DNA of 6,260 bases. Source: Candidatus Saccharimonadota bacterium (lineage in GTDB: Bacteria; Patescibacteriota; Saccharimonadia; Saccharimonadales; UBA7683). A program made the position numbers and the translations under genes. Every line of letters begins with the position of its first letter. The first letter of the stretch is position 1. Positions 1 through 5,726 of the stretch are shown piece after piece. Location: NCBI GenBank assembly GCA_018061375.1, contig JAGOUG010000051.1:1-6260 (forward strand), in the 5' to 3' direction. The notes beneath the pieces were generated by a model, which ran no database searches, was not told the origin of the DNA, and was given only the letters and a program-made list of their open reading frames with translations.

Positions 1-883
1 AATTCATGAAGACCGTCTCTAAATCAGCGTCAGTGATGGTGAGGTCCTTCATGGGTTGAGTAGAAAGAAACTTCATAAGCTGACCAATATTACCGCTATA
101 CGTAAACCGAACTACCCCAGCAGACTCTGAAACCCGAAGTGCGCCTGTCAGATTTGCAAAATCTACTACAAGTTTTCCGTTAGGTGTAACTTCAATCTGT
201 TTTGGCGCAGACTTAAAAAGATCTTTTAATGGAGTATTAATAATTAGTTTGCCTTCTTTTATGAATGCAACTTGGTCACAAATTTGCTGCACCTCACTTA
301 GTACATGAGAAGATATGAATGCTGTGCGGCCAGCCTTTTTGTGTTCGTGTATAATCTCGTTGAATTCTGCCTGAACAAGCGGATCAAGCCCGCTGGTAGG
401 CTCATCTAAAATAAGAAGTTGTGGCTTGTGCATTAAGGCTGCAATTAAGCCGACCTTTTGCCGATTGCCGCGTGAAAGCTTTTTTATCTTTCGTGTCAGA
501 TCGCATTGTAGTCGCTCAGCAAGCTCGGCAATGTACTCTTTGTCAAAATCTCCACGGATACGGGCAAAATATTCAAGCTCTTGCCAACCTGTCAGACCCC
601 CGTCTAGTGCCATATCGCCAGCCAAATACCCAATGTCCGCTCGATTTTGAGTATCAAACTGAGCGTTATCTCTGCCAAAGAGTTTAATTTCGCCCTCGGT
701 AGTACCGAGTAGCCCCATCATCATACTAATTGTCGTGGTCTTACCGGCACCATTTGGGCCAAGAAACCCGAAGATCGTGCCTTTCTCTACAGTAAGAGTT
801 ACGCTCTCTACAGCCCGAAAATTACCGAACTCTTTAGTTAGTTTTTTAAGTTGAATTACAGATTGCTTTTTTGATTGACTCAT
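1..883 (-). CDS. ABC-2-type transporter ATP-binding protein (3' end beyond window)
   Basis: This is the nucleotide-binding subunit of an ABC exporter; it would hydrolyse ATP at the inner face of the membrane for a separate permease. I translated 294 codons from the ATG at 881-883. Walker A (GPNGAGKT) is at residues 42-49, the signature loop LSRGNRQK at 136-143, Walker B plus D-loop (LLILDEPTSGLD) at 156-167 and the H-loop histidine (SSHVLSE) at 193. The LSRGN signature instead of LSGGQ, and GYLAGD where a Q-loop glutamine normally sits, are typical of the CcmA/YtrB-like group paired with ABC-2 permeases. The C-terminal phrase DADLETVFMN is usually within a few residues of the end of such proteins, so little is missing. 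The Shine-Dalgarno is weak (AGAAG, 3 nt before ATG). The permease should follow to the left of the window. Substrate cannot be told. Family call is firm. Confidence 0.93.
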   Translation of the reverse strand, partial: MSQSKKQSVIQLKKLTKEFGNFRAVESVTLTVEKGTIFGFLGPNGAGKTTTISMMMGLLGTTEGEIKLFGRDNAQFDTQNRADIGYLAGDMALDGGLTGWQELEYFARIRGDFDKEYIAELAERLQCDLTRKIKKLSRGNRQKVGLIAALMHKPQLLILDEPTSGLDPLVQAEFNEIIHEHKKAGRTAFISSHVLSEVQQICDQVAFIKEGKLIINTPLKDLFKSAPKQIEVTPNGKLVVDFANLTGALRVSESAGVVRFTYSGNIGQLMKFLSTQPMKDLTITDADLETVFMN

Positions 884-890
884 TGCTTCT

Positions 891-910
891 ACAGTATCAA
901 CAAATACTGT
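891..910. promoter_or_regulatory. 7+7 bp dyad in the ABC gene leader
   Basis: ACAGTAT and ATACTGT form a perfect inverted repeat with a 6-nt spacer, ending 8 bp before the ABC start codon. It could be a repressor operator, as ABC-2 ATPase genes are often controlled by GntR- or MarR-type regulators. In RNA it could be a 7-bp hairpin with a 6-nt loop beside the weak ribosome-binding site. A second small dyad (GTGGC/GCCAC, 914-925) lies just upstream. No regulator gene is in the window, so the role is inference. Confidence 0.5.
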
Positions 911-946
911 CACGTGGCAAGCCACCGCTTGAATTGTAGATTAATA

Positions 947-952
947 ATTATA
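947..952 (-). promoter_or_regulatory. Probable -10 box for the ABC gene
   Basis: A perfect TATAAT reads on the minus strand, about 64 bp upstream of the ABC start. No good -35 box is seen at 16-18 bp, where the terminator hairpin of the upstream gene lies. ATTGTA and TACAAT arms (933-938 and 951-956) flank it as a small dyad. It would give a leader of about 55-60 nt that contains the 891-910 dyad. Confidence 0.45.
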
Positions 953-957
953 CAATC

Positions 958-983
958 AAAAATAACCTCATGCTTGAGGTTAT
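958..983 (-). terminator. Intrinsic terminator downstream of the cassette gene
   Basis: ATAACCTCA (962-970) and TGAGGTTAT (975-983) form a perfect 9-bp stem with a 4-nt loop. On the minus strand the last stem base begins a run of five T (962-958). This fits an intrinsic terminator for the minus-strand gene ending at 1055. Since no other terminator lies between typA and here, it probably also ends typA read-through transcripts. On the plus strand there is no T-run after the hairpin. Confidence 0.75.
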
Positions 984-991
984 GTATTTGA

Positions 992-1003
992 GGAATGTTA
1001 CCT
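992..1003 (+). repeat. Left arm of 12-bp inverted repeat
   Basis: GGAATGTTACCT is the exact reverse complement of positions 1572-1583. It lies between the stop of the cassette gene and its terminator, so it is in the 3' untranslated region of that transcript. Confidence 0.85.
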
Positions 1004-1054
1004 GTAGGATTTGTGGCTCTGATCATCGATGTCAGTAGCCACGCGTCGTTGCGC

Positions 1055-1546
1055 TCAGGCGGTGCGTCGGTCGCTCATATGAACGATCGGTGCCGATTCG
1101 CCCTCTTCTTCGAGTGCATCGAGCTGAAGTCCGAGTTCGAAGTAGCGCAGCAGCTCCTTCCAGTCGCCCTTGGTGGTTCGCACTCCTTCGAGCTTGAACC
1201 CAGGCGGATCGATGTACTTGTGACGATCCGTCCTTCCGAGGGCGTTGATCAGCGTGATGCGGATCTTGTGGCAGCGTTCGCAGCGCTCGCTCTCAGTGAA
1301 GACAGCGCCGACTGGTCGGTATGGGAGTTCGTACGAGTACGTATCCCACCAGTGCTGCTTACCGCGGCACTTCGCCACGTCGTAAGCGCGAGCTCGGAAA
1401 TCATCGAAGTTCTCTCCGAGCTTGGTCCTGACCAAGTTGAGTCCACCACGGACTCGACGCTCGCGGGTGACCAAACCGTCATATTCTGACTTGTTGATCA
1501 CCCCTTCCGCGTAAAGTGCCTTGATTCGCTGCAATTGTGTTGCCAA
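1055..1546 (-). CDS. Small putative zinc-binding protein, actinophage-like, GC-rich
   Basis: A 163-residue soluble protein of no certain function. It starts at TTG (1546-1544), preceded by the Shine-Dalgarno AAGGGTGG 6 nt upstream; no in-frame ATG precedes it. Residues 8-30 (ALYAEGVINKSEYDGLV) are helical and resemble the SHOCT type of short helical module, weakly. The middle has CERC at 89-92, followed by R96, LINALGR at 99-105 and a Y-x-x-P-x-G-F/Y stretch at 111-117. That layout (CxxC, R, N-x-x-G, basic, Y-x-x-P-x-G-Y) recalls small zinc-ribbon proteins common in actinobacteriophages and Actinobacteria. C60 and H65 could complete a metal site with C89 and C92, which is a guess. The tail is acidic (EEEGE, 146-150). 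Base composition is about 60% GC by hand count of sample lines, and it uses TGA as stop while the resident complete genes use TAG or TAA; both point to transfer. Own promoter and terminator frame it. Confidence 0.72.
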   Translation of the reverse strand: MATQLQRIKALYAEGVINKSEYDGLVTRERRVRGGLNLVRTKLGENFDDFRARAYDVAKCRGKQHWWDTYSYELPYRPVGAVFTESERCERCHKIRITLINALGRTDRHKYIDPPGFKLEGVRTTKGDWKELLRYFELGLQLDALEEEGESAPIVHMSDRRTA

Positions 1547-1571
1547 CAGTATCCACCCTTATGAAAGTGCG

Positions 1572-1583
1572 AGGTAACATTCC
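1572..1583 (-). repeat. Right arm of 12-bp inverted repeat
   Basis: Exact reverse complement of positions 992-1003. It lies in the 5' leader of the cassette gene, 11 nt upstream of its Shine-Dalgarno. With a G·U and a G-C pair added (1584-1585 with 990-991) the two arms could pair over 14 positions in RNA. Confidence 0.85.
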
Positions 1584-1588
1584 CCGTA

Positions 1589-1603
1589 GCCTCACGTTGA
1601 GGC
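1589..1603 (-). promoter_or_regulatory. 5' leader hairpin of the cassette transcript
   Basis: GCCTCA and TGAGGC form a 6-bp stem with a 3-nt loop, placed within about 2 nt of the start site predicted from the promoter. No T-run follows it on either strand, so it is not a terminator. A hairpin at the extreme 5' end could protect the mRNA from 5' decay, or it may be the outer palindrome of the cassette end. Confidence 0.55.
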
Positions 1604-1611
1604 ATATTCGT

Positions 1612-1640
1612 ACTATAGCACTATTACGTAATAAAGTCAA
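1612..1640 (-). promoter_or_regulatory. Strong sigma70-like promoter with 12-bp palindrome in its spacer
   Basis: On the minus strand TTGACT (1640-1635), a 17-bp spacer and TATAGT (1617-1612) give a near-consensus promoter, with a start site predicted around 1605. TATTACGTAATA (1622-1633), a perfect 12-bp palindrome, fills most of the spacer and would be a natural repressor operator. The -35 box begins 5 bp after the typA stop, so the unit is packed directly against typA. The leader is about 59 nt. Confidence 0.72.
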
Positions 1641-1645
1641 TACTA

Positions 1646-3472
1646 CTACGAGTTTTTAAGGCGTTTACGCTTGTTAGGGTCAAGCTCACGCTTACGGAGA
1701 CGGAGGTTGAGTGGGGTGACTTCTAAAAGCTCGTCATTTTCTATAAAATCCAGACATTCTTCTAGGCTGAGTACGATGTGGGGTGTTAGATGAACAATAC
1801 CGTCTGAGCTTGAGCTTCGAATGTTAGTAAGATGCTTCTCTTTGACGATGTTAATTTCTAGGTCATCACCACGGTTGTTTAGGCCGATAACCTGACCGGC
1901 ATAAACTTTTTCACCAGGGCCAACGTAGCAAGTACCCCGTTCTTGCGCATTCTCAAGTGAATAAGGTGTAGCTGTGCCGCGTTCGAATGAAATCAGTACA
2001 CCGTTTCGAAGCTGTTGCAGCGCAGGGCTTTCTTTTTGGTAGCCAATTGTTAGGCTATTCATTATTACCGTGCCCTTAGTATTGGTAATCAGAATGTTAC
2101 GAAGACCGAGTAGTGCACGTGTAGGAAGCTCGTAAATGAGCTTTGTTGCACCCTGAGAGGTTACGAATTGTTCTTTTAGGACTGCTCTGCGTTTACCAAG
2201 CTCCATCTGTACGGCACCAGCATGCTCGGCAGGCACTTCTATTATAAGTTCTTCCAGTGGCTCCATGGTTTGACCATCTTCTTCTTTAGTAACTACCTGC
2301 GGACGTCCAACTTCAAACTCATAGCCTTCACGGCGCATAGTTTCGATCAACACGGAAAGGTGAAGCTCACCACGTCCAGAAACCAAGTAGCCGATGCCCT
2401 GCGCTTCAACACGAAGCCCAATATTAACCTCTAGTTCTCTTTCTAAACGATCACCAATTTGGCGAGAGGTGCTAAAATCACCCTCTAGGCCCTTAAATGG
2501 ACTGGTGTTTGGGCCGATATAGACCTGAAGTGTTGGTGCCTCTACCTCTAAAACTGGTAGTGCTTCTGGGTTGGTTGCGTCGGCAACAGTCTCACCAATT
2601 TGAACATCTTTTAGACCAGTTATTTGTACTATGTCGCCAGCAATCCCAGACTCAACCTCGAACTTGCTAACACCACGGCTCATAAAAATGAGTTCGGCTT
2701 TACTTTTTACTACTGTGCCGTCTTTTTTACAAACAGCCACTTGGTCACCAGTTTTAATTGCACCGCGGCTAATTCGGCCAATTGCGTATTTACCCTTAAA
2801 GTTATCATGAGCAAGTGCCGTTACGAGCATCTGAAAGGGCTTTTCAAACTCTACTTTTGGTGCCGGAACTTCATTAATAATAGCATCAAAAACTACCTCT
2901 AGGTCTGCGTCTGCAGATGCATCAGCAGGAAGATCCTTCCAGGCTTTACCTTCACGTCCGATTGCATAATAAATTGGGTAATGAAGCTGATCTTCGTGTA
3001 CAGCAAGCTCTAGGAACAAGTCTGCAAGTTCGTCTTCTACCTCTTGTAGACGTGATCCGGGCTTATCAATTTTGTTAATAACAACAATTGGCTTGAGCTC
3101 ATTAGCAAGTGCTTTTGTTAGTACGAACTTAGTTTGTGGCATTGGGCCTTCTTGGGCATCAACAATTAAAATACAGCCGTCGGCCATATTAAGTGTTCGT
3201 TCTACCTCACCAGAAAAGTCAGCGTGTCCCGGTGTATCAATAATATTAATGCGGTAGTCATTGTGCTGAACGGCAGTAATTTTAGCTGTGATAGTAATAC
3301 CACGCTCACGCTCTTGATCGCCGCTGTCCATAATTAAATCTTGGCTCATTTCAGCCTGGTTATCACGGAAAGTTTGAGATTGCTTTAATAGACCATCAAC
3401 TAGCGTAGTCTTACCGTGGTCAACGTGCGCAATTATAGCGATGTTTCTAATTTTACTTGGATCTTGAGACAT
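1646..3472 (-). CDS. typA: Translational GTPase TypA/BipA
   Basis: Ribosome-binding GTPase of the EF-G/LepA superfamily, acting in the cytoplasm in late assembly of the large subunit and in stress- or cold-dependent growth. The 608 residues match the family's usual 600-615. G1 is AHVDHGKTT at 15-23, the switch-I region ERERGITI at 54-61, G3 DTPGH at 79-83 and G4 NKID at 133-136. A beta-barrel domain 2 follows (about 200-300), then EF-G-like domains III and V and the BipA-specific C-terminal domain ending LEVTPLNLRLRKREL and a basic tail. The ATG start is supported by AAAGGAA 4 nt upstream and by the family N-terminus. Two TAG codons stand in tandem at the end. It has its own promoter and structured leader; the cassette promoter starts 5 bp past the stop with no terminator between, so read-through into the cassette is likely. 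Call is certain. Confidence 0.98.
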   Translation of the reverse strand: MSQDPSKIRNIAIIAHVDHGKTTLVDGLLKQSQTFRDNQAEMSQDLIMDSGDQERERGITITAKITAVQHNDYRINIIDTPGHADFSGEVERTLNMADGCILIVDAQEGPMPQTKFVLTKALANELKPIVVINKIDKPGSRLQEVEDELADLFLELAVHEDQLHYPIYYAIGREGKAWKDLPADASADADLEVVFDAIINEVPAPKVEFEKPFQMLVTALAHDNFKGKYAIGRISRGAIKTGDQVAVCKKDGTVVKSKAELIFMSRGVSKFEVESGIAGDIVQITGLKDVQIGETVADATNPEALPVLEVEAPTLQVYIGPNTSPFKGLEGDFSTSRQIGDRLERELEVNIGLRVEAQGIGYLVSGRGELHLSVLIETMRREGYEFEVGRPQVVTKEEDGQTMEPLEELIIEVPAEHAGAVQMELGKRRAVLKEQFVTSQGATKLIYELPTRALLGLRNILITNTKGTVIMNSLTIGYQKESPALQQLRNGVLISFERGTATPYSLENAQERGTCYVGPGEKVYAGQVIGLNNRGDDLEINIVKEKHLTNIRSSSSDGIVHLTPHIVLSLEECLDFIENDELLEVTPLNLRLRKRELDPNKRKRLKNS

Positions 3473-3491
3473 ATGGTTCCTTTAAATAATA

Positions 3492-3522
3492 AATGCGCAC
3501 CTTTTTATGAACGGAGCGCATT
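3492..3522 (-). promoter_or_regulatory. Leader hairpin of typA
   Basis: AATGCGC (3492-3498) and GCGCATT (3516-3522) pair perfectly over 7 bp; after one A·A mismatch two more G-C pairs form, leaving an 11-nt loop. It lies inside the predicted 63-nt typA leader and ends 9 nt before the AAAGGAA ribosome-binding site. As BipA is a cold- and stress-linked factor, a role in RNA stability or temperature response is possible, but the site itself is not masked by this stem. Confidence 0.5.
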
Positions 3523-3540
3523 AGTAATACGTTATCCAAA

Positions 3541-3549
3541 ATTATAGCA
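3541..3549 (-). promoter_or_regulatory. Extended -10 promoter of typA
   Basis: TGCTATAAT on the minus strand is a perfect extended -10 box (TGn plus TATAAT). The -35 position at 17 bp reads TGGTAT, which is weak, as is common with extended -10 promoters. Predicted start is near 3535, giving a leader of about 63 nt. Confidence 0.65.
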
Positions 3550-3597
3550 TATACACTACAGAAATACCAGATGTAGCCCATCTATTTCTTGACGACT

Positions 3598-3648
3598 ATT
3601 ATACAAGTCAGGCAAATATTTTACATTTGCATATTTTTGTTGTATAAT
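3598..3648. promoter_or_regulatory. Nested dyads spanning the divergent promoter region
   Basis: ATTATACAA (3598-3606) and TTGTATAAT (3640-3648) are a perfect 9-bp inverted repeat 33 bp apart. Inside it GCAAAT (3612-3617) and ATTTGC (3625-3630) form a second dyad, with almost the same centre (3621 against 3623). The right outer arm contains the -10 box of the plus-strand gene; the left arm is therefore a mirror TATAAT facing typA. The inner dyad overlaps the -35 box. This fits a regulator-binding region or two back-to-back promoters. Confidence 0.5.
3620..3648 (+). promoter_or_regulatory. Promoter of the 288-residue gene, nearly leaderless
   Basis: TTTACA (3620-3625), a 17-bp spacer and TATAAT (3643-3648) match the sigma70 consensus at 11 of 12 positions. 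Only 8 nt separate the -10 box from the ATG at 3657, so transcription should begin at or within about 2 nt of the start codon. No Shine-Dalgarno is present. Confidence 0.7.
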
Positions 3649-3656
3649 CATGTTAT

Positions 3657-4523
3657 ATGAGAGCACACCGACCCCAGGCGACCAGCCATATTGAACGATA
3701 TAGGCAAAGTGGCAATGATCGCCCTTCAGCCAAATCACTAAAGGGTTCACTTGAGGTGCTCGAATCTTCTTCAGAAGCTCCCCGAATACTCATCGCCGCT
3801 GAGATGTGCATAGACCTAGGGTTCGCAGATGGATTAGATCAACGTGCATACCACTTCGGTAGAGCTAAGGAGCTACTTGAAGATACTATAGATCAGGTAG
3901 ATTTTCTACAAAAAAGTGGGCACGAAACGAGTCACCAACGTGGTGTTCCATATTCTATTCAGGCACAGCTACGGTTGCTTGAATTACCCCACTGGGAAGC
4001 TGCGACAGATGGTACGCAAATCAGTGAAAATTACGAACTCTATCTGGAATCACTGCGTGAAATTCTTTCTGACGATTCAACCCAAGTAGAAAAAGTTCGT
4101 AGTACGCTCGTAGAACTTGTTCCTGTGTTACTTGGCAAGCGGGCACTGCATCGTAGCGTTACTGGCTGGGACGGAAGACTCGCACTCAGCCGCGAAGAAT
4201 CACGAATGCTTATTGCTGATGATCGTAACCCAAACTGGGACAGTGGCCTTTTAATTGGTGACGAAGCCGTGTTTGATGCACCGAATGCTCGGCTACAACT
4301 TAAATCTGGTAAGAATTCAGAAGCTCAGCGCTACCAACGTGGTGGCGTAATCCCAATCTCTGCGAAAGCACACGGCTTCGGGAATCCGCTACCAGTAATT
4401 TACGGGTGCCTATTAGAAGAGGGCGCGTTAGATCACAGCGACCAACCCACTGCGTCTACAAGCAGATTAGACGACATAACTCAGCAAGTAATTACGACAG
4501 TTATGTCAAAAATTGAAGTCTAA
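3657..4523 (+). CDS. Conserved-looking hypothetical protein, possible nuclease-fold C-terminal half
   Basis: 288 residues; I do not recognise the family. No signal peptide or membrane segment is visible, so it is probably cytoplasmic. The N-terminus (1-30) is basic and polar. Residues 40-165 read as amphipathic helices, including FGRAKELLEDTIDQVDFL and YELYLESLREIL. The C-terminal part (170-255) looks like alpha/beta: GWDGRLALS, then NWDSGLLIGDEAVF (193-206), ARLQLKSG (211-218) and GVIPISAKAHGFGNP (230-244). The order D195 or D202, then Q214-x-K216 on a strand, followed by another strand, resembles a PD-(D/E)XK nuclease core with QxK in place of ExK; E153 could be the helical acid. This is only pattern reading. 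The ATG is chosen because a near-consensus promoter ends 8 nt before it. The next gene, rarA, starts 18 bp after its stop. Codon use matches its neighbours. Confidence 0.8.
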   Translation: MRAHRPQATSHIERYRQSGNDRPSAKSLKGSLEVLESSSEAPRILIAAEMCIDLGFADGLDQRAYHFGRAKELLEDTIDQVDFLQKSGHETSHQRGVPYSIQAQLRLLELPHWEAATDGTQISENYELYLESLREILSDDSTQVEKVRSTLVELVPVLLGKRALHRSVTGWDGRLALSREESRMLIADDRNPNWDSGLLIGDEAVFDAPNARLQLKSGKNSEAQRYQRGGVIPISAKAHGFGNPLPVIYGCLLEEGALDHSDQPTASTSRLDDITQQVITTVMSKIEV

Positions 4524-4529
4524 ACAGCG

Positions 4530-4535
4530 TATAAT
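4530..4535 (+). promoter_or_regulatory. -10 box of rarA, predicted leaderless start
   Basis: A perfect TATAAT begins 7 nt after the upstream stop codon and ends exactly 6 nt before the rarA ATG, which would put the first transcribed base on the A of ATG. The -35 position at 16-18 bp is A-rich and does not match consensus; TTGAAG at 4513 is too close (11 bp). No Shine-Dalgarno exists in the 18-bp gap. Confidence 0.55.
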
Positions 4536-4541
4536 CACTGT

Positions 4542-5714
4542 ATGGACAAGCCGCTCGCTGAACGAATGAGACCAAAAAATCTTGATGATTTCATTGGTCA
4601 ACATCATCTTACGAAAGATGGTGAAATTATTCGCGAAATTATAAAAAAGAAGCAGCCAACATCTCTCATATTTTGGGGTCCGCCTGGATCTGGCAAAACT
4701 ACACTGGCACGGATTATTGCCAGCGAACTTGATACAGACTTTATTGAACTTTCAGCCGTAACCGCGAAAAAAGCCGATATCACTAAAGTAATTGAACGCG
4801 CCGCGCTTAACTGGCGCATTGATCAACGCACGCTCTTATTTGTTGATGAGATTCACCGTTTTAACAAGGCTCAGCAAGATGGCTTTTTACCTCACGTAGA
4901 GTCCGGCCTCATTACACTTATTGGTGCAACCACGGAAAACCCTAGTTTTGAGGTTATTACGCCACTGCTTTCTCGTTCAAGAGTTGTTATACTCCAGCCA
5001 CACAGTAAAGCAGACATGGTAGCAATTATTAAACGAGCGCTAAAGCTAGAAAAAGCCGGCAAACGTATTACGCCAAAAGCGATCGACCTTTTAGCAGAGA
5101 TGAGTGGTGGCGACGCCCGTGTTGCGCTTTCTAATCTAGAGCTTGCCCTGCAACTTGAGGATAAAGTCACACCAGAGACTGTCAACACTGCAGCCCAAAA
5201 AAGGCTACCGGGCTATGACAAGGGTGGTGAATATCACTTTAATCTTATAAGCGCCTTCATAAAATCTATGCGTGGTTCTGACGTGAACGCCACATTGTAT
5301 TATCTTGCCAGAATGATTGATGCTGGCGAAGACCCTAAATTTATTGCTCGCAGAATGGTAATATTTGCGTCTGAAGATATCGGCCTTGCTGGTAACGGCG
5401 CACTCTCGCTTGCCACCGCAACATTTCAGGCGATTGAACGGATTGGACTGCCCGAAGGCCAGTACAGTCTGTTTCACTGTGCGATGGCACTCGCAAAAAG
5501 TGAAAAGTCTCGAACAGTTGCCGATGCAATGACGAAGGCTATGACTGCCGCAAAAGAGTTCCCTTCTGCGCAAGTACCACTCCATCTACGGAACGCACCG
5601 ACCTCACTCATGAAGGAGCTCGGCTACCAAAAAGACACCAAATGGGAGTCTGGATTCAAACATCCAAAAGGATTTCTCCCCGACGAACTCAGAGATTTAC
5701 GTATTGACGCATAG
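4542..5714 (+). CDS. rarA: Replication-associated recombination AAA+ ATPase RarA/MgsA
   Basis: Clamp-loader-related AAA+ ATPase of the RarA/MgsA/WRNIP1 family, a tetramer that acts at stalled or gapped replication forks with SSB and polymerase. Walker A GPPGSGKT is at 46-53, Walker B LLFVDEIHRFNKAQQD at 98-113, sensor 1 GATTENPSF at 128-136, the arginine-finger segment LLSRSR at 142-147 and sensor 2 GGDAR at 189-193. The tetramerisation region follows (YDKGGEYHFNLISAFIKS from 217, then SEDIGLA). At 390 residues it is shorter than usual (about 420-450): it starts directly at the AAA+ domain and stops after FLPDELRDLRIDA, lacking the usual last 30-40 residues. The loop SAVTAKKADI (71-80) differs from the common SAVTSGVKDIR form. 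The only in-frame start after the upstream stop is this ATG. The next gene begins 24 bp downstream, and that gene's -35 box lies within the last rarA codons. Confidence 0.96.
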   Translation: MDKPLAERMRPKNLDDFIGQHHLTKDGEIIREIIKKKQPTSLIFWGPPGSGKTTLARIIASELDTDFIELSAVTAKKADITKVIERAALNWRIDQRTLLFVDEIHRFNKAQQDGFLPHVESGLITLIGATTENPSFEVITPLLSRSRVVILQPHSKADMVAIIKRALKLEKAGKRITPKAIDLLAEMSGGDARVALSNLELALQLEDKVTPETVNTAAQKRLPGYDKGGEYHFNLISAFIKSMRGSDVNATLYYLARMIDAGEDPKFIARRMVIFASEDIGLAGNGALSLATATFQAIERIGLPEGQYSLFHCAMALAKSEKSRTVADAMTKAMTAAKEFPSAQVPLHLRNAPTSLMKELGYQKDTKWESGFKHPKGFLPDELRDLRIDA

Positions 5715-5726
5715 AGCGTTTACGTA
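5696..5726 (+). repeat. Direct repeat of TTTACGTA around the CYTH-like promoter
   Basis: TTTACGTA occurs at 5696-5703 and again at 5719-5726, 23 bp apart (about two helical turns), on either side of the -35 region. The first copy is in rarA coding sequence, so it may be chance. Together they could be two half-sites for one regulator. Confidence 0.3.

Larger units (their letters stand above)
962..1603 (-). mobile_element. GC-rich cassette bounded by inverted repeats and similar hairpins (putative acquired unit)
   Basis: Both ends read, outside to inside, a hairpin with a CCTCA/TGAGG stem (962-983 and 1589-1603), a 4-10 nt spacer, then the same 12-mer (992-1003 and, inverted, 1572-1583). Between them sits a gene of about 60% GC in a context of about 42%. 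No transposase or recombinase is encoded inside, and I found no clear target-site duplication outside. It could be a non-autonomous element moved in trans, or a transferred gene whose transcript ends happen to be structured. What is seen: symmetry and base composition. Mobility is inference. Confidence 0.38.

Noticed and set aside
995..1489. Plus-strand open frame of 164 codons across the GC-rich cassette
   Set aside because: It is antisense to the 1055-1546 gene, which has a promoter, Shine-Dalgarno, terminator and protein-like motifs. The plus frame begins inside the repeat arm, lacks a properly spaced ribosome site, and its translation resembles no family.
992..1583. Invertible DNA switch between the 12-bp inverted repeats
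   Set aside because: No recombinase is visible, and inversion would place the gene on the strand opposite its promoter; possible in principle but nothing supports it beyond the repeats.
1589..1603. Terminator for typA at this hairpin
   Set aside because: No T-run follows the stem on the minus strand (TACGGGG follows), and it lies just downstream of the cassette promoter's start site.
940..1630. Target-site duplication flanking the cassette
   Set aside because: I compared the sequence outside both hairpins and found no convincing short direct repeat.
4513..4518. TTGAAG as the -35 box of rarA
   Set aside because: The spacing to TATAAT is 11 bp, too short for a sigma70 promoter.
5707..5719. 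ACGC/GCGT stem after rarA as a terminator
   Set aside because: Only 4 bp, no T-run, and it overlaps the candidate promoter of the next gene.
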